This document shows positions 1-5,209 of a DNA stretch of 5,750 nt, piece by piece (position 1 is the first letter of the stretch; each line of letters opens with the position of its first letter). Location: positions 1 through 5,750 of the forward strand of contig CABQQJ010000061.1 in the NCBI GenBank assembly GCA_902466275.1, written 5' to 3'. The notes under the pieces were generated by a model. The model searched no databases and had not been told where the DNA came from. It saw nothing but the letters and a program-made list of their open reading frames with translations. A program made the position numbers and the translations under genes. The DNA comes from an uncultured Veillonella sp. (GTDB lineage Bacteria; Bacillota; Negativicutes; Veillonellales; Veillonellaceae).

Positions 1-781
1 GACCTAAATGTTTCAAGAACAAATCTTGTACATGTGGATTTTCCCCAAGCCCTTCATTCCAGATATCAACATTGTAGCCTTCCTCAGCGAGTAAAGCATA
101 AATGGAATCGGAGCGTTCACCGCCAAGGTAATCCATTAAATGTGTAGAACCTATGAGAGCCAATGGTACAACTAATAAATCTTTATGCCCCATACGATCC
201 AAGAAAGTAAGCGCTTGTTTAAAAGTAGGGAAGCCATTTGTAGTAAATACTACTACGTTTGGTGCTACGCCATACATCGCTTTTAATTGCAATGTACTAA
301 ACTCTAATTGATTTTGACCATTCGCCATGAGCACAACAGATTTATTAAGTGCTTTTGTATTAACGTGACGAACAATGCTTTCTAATGTTGCTTCATAATC
401 ATCGGCATAATTTTTTACACCTAAAGAAGTAAGCAATGGTTTACCGATATTCACCTGGCTAAAACCATATTCATTGCTATGTAAAAACTTTAATGCTTGT
501 TTACGCATTTGTTGGTAACACTGATCTGCTACCAATGTTACAGATTGAATGTATACCTCATCGATGCCCATGCGAGCAAAATCCTGCATAGCCTCTGTGA
601 AAGAAGAAATCTTATCTTCGTATTTCTCATTCCACTTCTCTACTAATGCATCAGATAAGAATACACGGCGTACCTCCATATCGCTATACATGGAACGTAC
701 TTTTTTCTCTATACTGCCGATGGATTTCTCCACAGCATCTTGATAAATTGATCCAAAGGATGCAATAATTATGCCTTTCAT
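1..781 (-). CDS. CbiK-family chelatase paralogue lacking two metal ligands (3' end cut by window edge)
   Basis: Reading leftwards from an ATG at 781, 260 codons stay open to the window edge, so the C-terminus is missing (probably a short piece). A GGAGGT ribosome site at 787-792 lies 5 nt from the ATG. The protein starts MKGIIIASFGSIYQDAV with no signal peptide, so it should be cytoplasmic. It aligns along its length with the exported CbiK at 1242-2228: SFG near the N-terminus, LMANG at 151-155, VFTTNG at 178-183 and the shared block EGLGENPHVQDLF near 243-255. CbiK proteins insert Co2+ (or Fe2+) into sirohydrochlorin using a His, a Glu and a second His. Here the first His is Asn154 and the Glu is Asn182; only His214 remains. 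It is therefore either a chelatase with altered chemistry or a binding or regulatory relative. Family membership is secure, but enzymatic activity is doubtful. Its promoter carries a Fur-like box. Confidence 0.88.
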   Translation of the reverse strand, partial: MKGIIIASFGSIYQDAVEKSIGSIEKKVRSMYSDMEVRRVFLSDALVEKWNEKYEDKISSFTEAMQDFARMGIDEVYIQSVTLVADQCYQQMRKQALKFLHSNEYGFSQVNIGKPLLTSLGVKNYADDYEATLESIVRHVNTKALNKSVVLMANGQNQLEFSTLQLKAMYGVAPNVVVFTTNGFPTFKQALTFLDRMGHKDLLVVPLALIGSTHLMDYLGGERSDSIYALLAEEGYNVDIWNEGLGENPHVQDLFLKHLG

Positions 782-786
782 ATGTG

Positions 787-792
787 ACCTCC
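787..792 (-). promoter_or_regulatory. Ribosome binding site of the CbiK paralogue
   Basis: GGAGGT on the minus strand, 5 nt before the ATG at 781. It supports this start codon for the left-edge gene. Confidence 0.8.
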
Positions 793-824
793 ATATCGCT
801 CATACATGATACAACCCTCATAAC

Positions 825-839
825 TGAAAATTGTTATCA
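825..839. promoter_or_regulatory. Fur-box-like operator
   Basis: TGAAAATTGTTATCA matches the 7-1-7 Fur consensus TGATAATnATTATCA at 12 of 14 defined positions. It lies about 8-22 bases downstream of the predicted start of the minus-strand transcript, where a bound repressor would block transcription of the CbiK paralogue. AT-rich DNA gives chance partial matches, and Fur binding is inferred only from the match and position. Confidence 0.5.
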
Positions 840-853
840 ACTACTATGTAATA

Positions 854-882
854 ATAGTACAAGATTAATCTATAGAAGTCAA
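854..882 (-). promoter_or_regulatory. Sigma-70-type promoter for the CbiK paralogue
   Basis: On the minus strand, TTGACT (882-877, 5 of 6 to consensus) is followed after exactly 17 bp by TACTAT (859-854, 4 of 6). The start would fall near 847, giving a leader of about 65 nt. The -10 hexamer is one arm of an inverted repeat, TACTAT-N6-ATAGTA (842-859). Confidence 0.6.
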
Positions 883-938
883 TGAGAAAAAATATCAAAA
901 TTAATATTTATAACGATTAATTTAATTGTAGTAATATT

Positions 939-950
939 ATGGGGCCCCAT
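939..950. repeat. 12-bp perfect GC-rich palindrome
   Basis: ATGGGGCCCCAT is self-complementary and sits in very AT-rich flanking DNA in the middle of the divergent intergenic region. With no loop it is a poor hairpin, so a dimeric protein site is more plausible. No known regulator is recognised. Confidence 0.5.
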
Positions 951-1060
951 CAAAATAATCCTAAATAAAATTACTTATATATTCACATATTCATATCCTT
1001 ATAACCAACAAGAATATAATTATAAAATGTACTATCATACTTTATTCATCACATTAATTT

Positions 1061-1077
1061 ATTAAGGATTTCTTAAT
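1061..1077. repeat. Inverted repeat ATTAAG-N5-CTTAAT
   Basis: Two perfect 6-bp arms are separated by GATTT. The repeat lies about 30 bp upstream of the -35 of the exported-CbiK promoter, a position typical of an activator site. The arms are AT-rich, so chance is possible. Confidence 0.3.
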
Positions 1078-1091
1078 TTCTCTATACTTCT

Positions 1092-1118
1092 AGGGGTATA
1101 GGGTTTATTGACACCCCT
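1092..1118. promoter_or_regulatory. Inverted repeat enclosing the -35 of the exported-CbiK promoter
   Basis: AGGGGT (1092-1097) and ACCCCT (1113-1118) are complementary arms 15 bp apart, and the TTGACA -35 box ends inside the right arm. The C-rich run continues as CCCCTTTTCCCC. An operator at this place could control the cbiK-lipoprotein operon. The regulator is unknown. Confidence 0.35.
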
Positions 1119-1136
1119 TTTCCCCTTTGCTACGAT
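1108..1136 (+). promoter_or_regulatory. Promoter of the exported cbiK-lipoprotein operon
   Basis: A perfect TTGACA (1108-1113), a 17-bp spacer and TACGAT (1131-1136, 4 of 6) are preceded by TGC, which forms an extended -10. Transcription would start near 1143, leaving a leader of about 100 nt before the ATG at 1242. Confidence 0.7.
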
Positions 1137-1229
1137 TGAAATAAGGTTATATATATGCGATGAATCAATAGTAATCAAATAATAGAACTATGTAAATAAT
1201 TGCATATTAGTGTAGTTATAGTTATAGAT

Positions 1230-1234
1230 AGGAG
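1230..1234 (+). promoter_or_regulatory. Ribosome binding site that sets the cbiK start at 1242
   Basis: AGGAG lies 7 nt before the ATG at 1242. The upstream in-frame ATG at 1200 has no such site and would bury the signal peptide behind 14 extra residues, so 1242 is preferred. Confidence 0.8.
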
Positions 1235-1241
1235 TATAGAA

Positions 1242-2231
1242 ATGAAAAAACAATTAGCTTTAGCATCCGCTATTCTAGGTCTTGCAGTATCCTTTGGTGC
1301 ACCAGTTGTATCTAATGCTGCATATCAATTAAATGAGGAAGTAAAAGATCCTACACCAGCATTGAAAGAAGCCGCTGCAATTGGTGTTCGTACACACAAT
1401 ACTGAAGCTTTACAAAACTTGCCAAACAAAGATGCTATCGTTGTTATGAGCTTTGGTACAACTTATAAAGATACTCGTGTGAAAACAATCGATGCTACTG
1501 TAGATGCTATTAAAGCAGCTCATCCAAACACAAAAGTAATTACAGCTTTCACAAGCCATATTATTCGTGATCGTATCCAACAAAAAGAAGGTATTACTTA
1601 CCCAACTCCTGAAGAAGCATTGGCTGAACTTAAAAAAGACGGTTACACTCGCGTTGCATTAGCATCCCTTGATGTAATTCCTGGTATGGAATATAACTAC
1701 GATGTAGCTGTTTATAACCTTTACAAAAACAACTTCAAAAAAATGACATTAGGTACTCCACTTATGTACTGGATGGGTCAAGAAAACCAAACTGACCAAG
1801 TTATTGAAACATTAAAAGCTGTTCAATCTCAATTCCCTAAATTAGGCAAAGAAGACGCTCTTCTTATCATGGCTCATGGTACTCCAGATCCTTCCAATGC
1901 TTACTATTCTGTAATTCAAGACCGTATCCATACTCTTGGTATGAAAAATGTATTCGTCTACACAGTAGAAGGTACTCCAAATCTTGAACAAGTTATCCCT
2001 CAATTGAAATTACATGGTATTAAACATGTTACATTGATGCCATTCATGATGGTTGCAGGCGACCATGCAAATAATGACATGGCCGGTGCAGAACCAGATT
2101 CCCATAAATCCATCCTTGAAAAAGAAGGCTTCAAAGTTGACACTTACATCCATGGCTTAGGTGAAAATCCTAACATCCGTAACTTATTCGTTGAACGTGC
2201 TAACGAATCTTGGGACGCATTACAAAAATAA
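1242..2231 (+). CDS. cbiK: Exported (periplasmic) sirohydrochlorin cobaltochelatase, CbiK
   Basis: This 329-residue class II chelatase inserts Co2+, or possibly Fe2+, into sirohydrochlorin-type tetrapyrroles. Residues 1-26 form a Sec signal peptide: KK, then a hydrophobic core, then VSNA before AYQ, so the mature protein should be periplasmic. Family blocks are MSFGTTYKD (69-77), LIMAHGTPDPSN (His212), VYTVEGTPN (Glu243), VAGDHANNDMAG (His275) and HGLGENPN near the C-terminus. The His-Glu-His spacing of 31 and 32 residues fits the metal ligands known for Salmonella CbiK and Desulfovibrio CbiKP. The latter is a periplasmic form reported to bind heme. The gene is first in an operon with the binding-protein lipoprotein 51 bp downstream. 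Its codon choice is strongly restricted (mostly CGT, GGT, CCA and CAA), suggesting abundant expression. Family and export are firm; the true substrate, and whether it works as a chelatase or dechelatase, is inference. Confidence 0.93.
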   Translation: MKKQLALASAILGLAVSFGAPVVSNAAYQLNEEVKDPTPALKEAAAIGVRTHNTEALQNLPNKDAIVVMSFGTTYKDTRVKTIDATVDAIKAAHPNTKVITAFTSHIIRDRIQQKEGITYPTPEEALAELKKDGYTRVALASLDVIPGMEYNYDVAVYNLYKNNFKKMTLGTPLMYWMGQENQTDQVIETLKAVQSQFPKLGKEDALLIMAHGTPDPSNAYYSVIQDRIHTLGMKNVFVYTVEGTPNLEQVIPQLKLHGIKHVTLMPFMMVAGDHANNDMAGAEPDSHKSILEKEGFKVDTYIHGLGENPNIRNLFVERANESWDALQK

Positions 2232-2250
2232 TCAATCTACAATTTAACTA

Positions 2251-2269
2251 GTATCGTTATATAACGTAC
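2251..2269. repeat. Intercistronic palindrome before the lipoprotein gene
   Basis: CGTTATATAACG (2255-2266) is a perfect 12-bp palindrome. Flanking GTA and TAC extend it to a bulged 19-base inverted repeat. It lies between the cbiK stop and the lipoprotein ribosome site, with no T-run, so it is not a terminator. It could be an operator, an mRNA-processing element or chance. Confidence 0.4.
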
Positions 2270-2271
2270 AT

Positions 2272-2276
2272 AGGAG
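2272..2276 (+). promoter_or_regulatory. Ribosome binding site of the lipoprotein gene
   Basis: AGGAG lies 6 nt before the ATG at 2283. The surrounding ATAGGAGTA is identical to the ribosome-site context of the upstream cbiK. Confidence 0.75.
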
Positions 2277-2282
2277 TACATC

Positions 2283-3224
2283 ATGAAAAAACTACTACTC
2301 TGTAGTCTTGCTTTGGTCATGGTTGTACTAGCAATAGCTGGGTGTGGTAAATCCACATCCAGCTCTTCTGCTACTACGAAGGAATTGACCTTTAATGGTC
2401 AAACCTATACTGTACCAAAGGATCCACAAAAAATTGCTGTATTATCTAATTCTGTTTTATCTATGCTTTATGCTGTCGATGGTAAGGCCATTAGCCGTGC
2501 CAATACAACGGATAAATTAGCCCCAGAATTAGAAGCTCTACCCGCTCTTGGTCAAACTGCAAATATCAATATGGAACAACTATTAGGCTTGAAGCCAGAT
2601 GTGGTATTGGGTTTAGTAAATCAACATAAAAAATATGAATCCCAATTACAAGCTAATAATATTCCAACCGTACTTTTTGATTACGATGGTATTAAAGATA
2701 ATGTACCAATGTTAACATTCCTTGGCGAGTTAACCAACCATCAAGATAAGGCTAAATCTGTTATTACTACCTATGAAAGCAATATTACCAAGGTAAAAGA
2801 TGCAGTTAAAAATCAACAGCCTGCACGTGTTGCCGTGTTACGTGCCACAGGGAAAGGTGTAACTGCCGAAACTGATGAAGCAGTTACTGCATCTATGGTA
2901 AAAGAACTAGGCATGACAAACGTTGTTGCCTCCCACCTAGAGGGTACAACCAAGGATAAAACTGTCCCTTACTCTCTTGAAACATTGACTGCAGATAACC
3001 CTGATATTATCTTTGTTGTTACAATGGGTAAAGAAGAAGAAATTACAAAAGCTATGAAACAAGCTATGACAGATAATCCTGCATGGGCTAATTTAAAAGC
3101 CGTACAAAATAACCGCGTAATATACTTACCATCTAAACTATTCCTATTAAACCCAGGACTACAAACACCTGAAGCTATGGCACGTTTAGTTAAAGAAGCA
3201 TACGGTATTAATGTTACATTCTAA
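2283..3224 (+). CDS. ABC transporter substrate-binding lipoprotein (iron-chelate/heme/B12 type)
   Basis: This 313-residue periplasmic binding protein belongs to the FepB/BtuF/HmuT class (Peripla_BP_2). It begins MKKLLLCSLALVMVV and has a lipobox, IAGC, with Cys21 as the lipidation site. A Ser/Thr-rich tether follows. The first lobe has KIAVLSNSVLSMLYAV and the typical NINMEQLLGLKPDVVLG block, where the partner-lobe ligand contact region begins. The second lobe holds VAVLRATGKG, LETLTADNPDIIFVV and a C-terminal NNRVIYLPSKLF segment. It should deliver its ligand to the permease-ATPase pair encoded convergently at 3293-5070. It is probably co-transcribed with the exported cbiK and ends at the hairpin at 3241-3279. 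Nothing in the sequence fixes the ligand; heme, a siderophore, cobalamin or another tetrapyrrole all remain possible. Confidence 0.9.
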   Translation: MKKLLLCSLALVMVVLAIAGCGKSTSSSSATTKELTFNGQTYTVPKDPQKIAVLSNSVLSMLYAVDGKAISRANTTDKLAPELEALPALGQTANINMEQLLGLKPDVVLGLVNQHKKYESQLQANNIPTVLFDYDGIKDNVPMLTFLGELTNHQDKAKSVITTYESNITKVKDAVKNQQPARVAVLRATGKGVTAETDEAVTASMVKELGMTNVVASHLEGTTKDKTVPYSLETLTADNPDIIFVVTMGKEEEITKAMKQAMTDNPAWANLKAVQNNRVIYLPSKLFLLNPGLQTPEAMARLVKEAYGINVTF

Positions 3225-3240
3225 CATATTGTATCATGCG

Positions 3241-3279
3241 AAAGAGGGCATCCCCCAAATAGGGAATGCCCTCTTTTTC
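3241..3279 (+). terminator. Rho-independent terminator between convergent operons
   Basis: A stem pairs AAGAGGGCAT plus CCC with GGG(A)ATGCCCTCTT, with one bulge or mismatch and a short AAAT-centred loop. On the plus strand it runs into CTCTTTTTCT, a good U-tract for the cbiK-lipoprotein operon. On the minus strand the same stem is followed by only TTT, so it may stop the ATPase transcript less efficiently. Confidence 0.85.
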
Positions 3280-3292
3280 TATTAGTATCAAG

Positions 3293-4075
3293 CTACTCAA
3301 CTAATCCTTTTACGCGCACATATTTTTTATTATCAAATGTATCAAGTTGTACATCTACAGAGAATACATCTCTAAACAACTCATCCGATATAATTTTACT
3401 TGTCTCTCCTGATGCTACTAAATGGCCTTCTTTTATAACAGCCATATAATGTGAATATTGAACCGCCTGTGTTAGTTCGTGAAGTACCATGAGAACGGTT
3501 AAATTTTGTTCCTTATTTAAGCGTTTCAATAACTCCATAATTTCTAATTGGTGATTAATATCTAAATATGTTGTTGGTTCGTCTAATACTAATAATTTTG
3601 GTTGCTGTGCTAGCGCCATAGCAATCCAAACCCGTTGCCGTTCGCCACCAGATAGGGATGGGATTAATTGTTCTCTCAAATGATTCGTTTTCGTGATATG
3701 TAACGCATAGTCAACGATTTCACGATCTTCTTTAGCCGTGTTTTTCCACCAATTTTGGTATGGATACCGTCCACAATATACCAATTCTTCTACGGTCATA
3801 TCCTTTGGCATATTAGGCACCTGTGGCAGAAACGCCATTTGACGTGCCAATTCATTTTGTGAATACGACTGTAATGGTTTACCTAAAATAGTCACACATT
3901 CACGAGGACTATGAATATATCCAATCATAGACCGTAAGAGTGTACTTTTACCACAACCATTAGGTCCTATTAATGTCGTAATTTTACCGATAGGAACCGA
4001 TACATTAATGTCATGTAGAATATGACGATTACCAAGAGTTACGGATAACTGTTTTACATCAATAGCGGTATTCAT
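3293..4075 (-). CDS. ABC transporter ATPase, FepC-like metal-chelate importer subunit
   Basis: This 260-residue cytoplasmic ATPase powers the FecCD-type importer. It shows Walker A GPNGCGKST (37-45), the Q-loop Gln85, signature LSGGERQ (141-147), Walker B LLVLDEP with Glu166 (161-167), and the switch His199 in VLHELTQA. The segment PTTYLDINHQLEIMELL resembles the FepC/FecE iron-chelate branch (PTTWLD-type) more than BtuD, as judged from memory. It follows the permease gene: its ATG overlaps the permease TAA as TAATG, and its ribosome site AGGAGG (4089-4084) is read as two Arg codons of the permease. The two proteins are therefore probably made by coupled translation. The TAG stop is at 3293, and the gene converges on the binding-protein gene. 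Substrate specificity is not encoded in this subunit. Confidence 0.93.
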   Translation of the reverse strand: MNTAIDVKQLSVTLGNRHILHDINVSVPIGKITTLIGPNGCGKSTLLRSMIGYIHSPRECVTILGKPLQSYSQNELARQMAFLPQVPNMPKDMTVEELVYCGRYPYQNWWKNTAKEDREIVDYALHITKTNHLREQLIPSLSGGERQRVWIAMALAQQPKLLVLDEPTTYLDINHQLEIMELLKRLNKEQNLTVLMVLHELTQAVQYSHYMAVIKEGHLVASGETSKIISDELFRDVFSVDVQLDTFDNKKYVRVKGLVE

Positions 4076-5070
4076 TAGTTATCCCTCCTCAATAGATACA
4101 AGAAGAACGGCGCTCCAAAGAATGCCATAATAATGCCTACAGGTACCTCTATAGGGCTCCACATAACACGTCCTATTGTATCACTGACAACAAGTACTAA
4201 CGCACCTAATAATGCGGATCCAGGCAGTAAATATGCATAGTCGTTACCGATTATAAGACGTAACATATGGGGAATAACCAAACCTACAAATCCGATAAGC
4301 CCAGCTATACTTACAGCACCAGCCGCTAAAAGAGCAGCCACTGCAGTCATAATAAACCGTGTTTGTTCTACCTTAAGGCCTAATCCCTTTGCAGTTTCAT
4401 CACCTAAACTCAAAATGGTAAGTCGTTTAGCTCCTAAACAGGCAAAAATAAGGCCACCTATAGCATAGGGAAACAGCACTTCTACTTGAGGCCAACTGCG
4501 TGCAGCGAGTCCTCCTACCATCCAAAGCAATGCCCCTTGTACACGATCACCAAAGAATACAAGTAGTGCTGAAATACCTGAGCCTAAAAAGGCTGCGACC
4601 GCAACACCAGCTAAGATAATACGACTAGGTCGCACTCCATTTTTCCATGCTAATGCATACACCATGAGTGCTGCAGCCATAGCACCTAAAAAGGCCACTA
4701 AAGGAACTATATGATCATACCCAGGAAATAAAATAAATATGATAACACCAGCTAGACCTGCACCAGAGGATACCCCTACAATCTGTGGGTCCGCTAGGGG
4801 ATTTTTCATAACAGCTTGCAAAATTGCACCAGATACAGCGAGACATGCCCCCACTAACGCAGCTACAATATTGCGAGGCAATCGAATATTCCAAATAATT
4901 TGTGAAGATGTATCAGTTAGCTCACTAGACCATAATGTATGCCAAATCTCAGCTAATGATACGGGTGTTGATCCCCAAATAAGAGATATAATCATGCTCG
5001 TAATAACGGCGATGATTAAGATACAAATCACTGATACGCGAAATAATTTTCGTTCATTACTTGATGCCAT
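4075..5070 (-). CDS. FecCD/BtuC-type ABC transporter permease
   Basis: This 331-residue inner-membrane permease is of the usual length for the family, with about ten hydrophobic segments. Family landmarks in order are IRLPRNIVAALVGA (62-75), KNPLADPQIVGVSSGAG (89-105), the cytoplasmic coupling region SLGDETAKGLG (221-231), GLIGFVGLVIPHMLR (257-271) and EVPVGIIMAFFGAPFF (308-323). It should form a homodimer that takes ligand from the lipoprotein encoded at 2283-3224 and pairs with the ATPase just downstream. A G-rich ribosome site, GAGAGGGGGG, lies 5 nt before the ATG at 5070. The gene starts its own transcript, because a terminator closes the upstream cbiC gene and the intervening DNA has -10-like boxes. 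The homologous family imports iron-siderophores, heme and cobalamin; which one is carried here is not visible. Confidence 0.93.
   Translation of the reverse strand: MASSNERKLFRVSVICILIIAVITSMIISLIWGSTPVSLAEIWHTLWSSELTDTSSQIIWNIRLPRNIVAALVGACLAVSGAILQAVMKNPLADPQIVGVSSGAGLAGVIIFILFPGYDHIVPLVAFLGAMAAALMVYALAWKNGVRPSRIILAGVAVAAFLGSGISALLVFFGDRVQGALLWMVGGLAARSWPQVEVLFPYAIGGLIFACLGAKRLTILSLGDETAKGLGLKVEQTRFIMTAVAALLAAGAVSIAGLIGFVGLVIPHMLRLIIGNDYAYLLPGSALLGALVLVVSDTIGRVMWSPIEVPVGIIMAFFGAPFFLYLLRRDN
4084..4089 (-). promoter_or_regulatory. Ribosome binding site inside the permease 3' end
   Basis: AGGAGG, 8 nt before the ATPase ATG at 4075, doubles as the codons for Arg328-Arg329 of the permease. Both AGG codons are uncommon in the surrounding genes, so the site appears kept for translation of the ATPase. 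Confidence 0.75.
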
Positions 5071-5095
5071 ATGAACCCCCCTCTCAAAAATTAAC

Positions 5096-5123
5096 TACAT
5101 TATAAGAGATCTAATACATTATA
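5096..5123 (-). promoter_or_regulatory. Probable promoter region of the permease-ATPase operon with a 9-bp direct repeat
   Basis: On the minus strand TATAATGTA occurs twice (5123-5115 and 5104-5096), 19 bp apart, and each copy holds a perfect TATAAT -10 hexamer. No convincing -35 box is seen at 16-18 bp from either copy, so this is either a weak or activated promoter or a tandem binding site. A small palindrome CAAT-T-ATTG lies upstream at 5139-5147. Confidence 0.4.
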
Positions 5124-5164
5124 TTTGACTATGTTTAGCAATTATTGTGAAAAATATATACAGT

Positions 5165-5206
5165 AAAACCCGAATCGCAAAACTACTAAAACACGATTCG
5201 GGTTTT
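5165..5206 (-). terminator. Rho-independent terminator of cbiC
   Basis: A perfect 13-bp stem (AAAACCCGAATCG at 5165-5177 with its complement at 5194-5206) closes a 16-nt loop. Read leftwards it ends in TTTT. It starts 3 bp after the cbiC stop, so it should end that transcript and leave the permease operon with its own promoter. Confidence 0.8.
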
Positions 5207-5209
5207 GTA

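Larger units (their letters stand above)
782..1241. other. Divergent AT-rich intergenic region
   Basis: This 460-bp stretch separates the two divergently transcribed CbiK-family genes. It holds no coding region that I can support. It does hold a promoter for each side, a Fur-like box (825-839), a GC-rich palindrome (939-950), an inverted repeat at 1061-1077 and another around the plus-strand -35 (1092-1118). No cobalamin riboswitch B12-box (GCCACTG type) was seen on either strand. Between about 885 and 1055, apart from the palindrome, I see only AT-rich sequence. Confidence 0.7.

Noticed and set aside
549..743. Small plus-strand ORF of 64 codons
   Set aside because: It lies wholly antisense inside the CbiK paralogue, with no ribosome site or family resemblance.
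1005..1026. Second Fur-like match in the divergent region
   Set aside because: About 10 of 14 positions match within a run of A and T. It is far from both promoters and is not distinguishable from background.
1200..1241. Upstream in-frame ATG at 1200 as the start of the exported CbiK
   Set aside because: It has no ribosome site and would add 14 residues before the KK-hydrophobic signal peptide, whereas ATG 1242 has AGGAG at proper spacing.
782..1241. Cobalamin riboswitch in the long leader region
   Set aside because: No B12-box-like sequence or multi-stem GC-containing fold is visible; the region is AT-rich, and the plus-strand leader is only about 100 nt.
4739..5074. Plus-strand ORF of 111 codons
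   Set aside because: It is antisense to the FecCD permease, which has clear family motifs, so it is a shadow frame.
5071..5164. Fur box upstream of the permease
   Set aside because: The best window, around CAATTATTG at 5139-5147, matches only about 9 of 14 positions, which is expected by chance in such AT-rich DNA.
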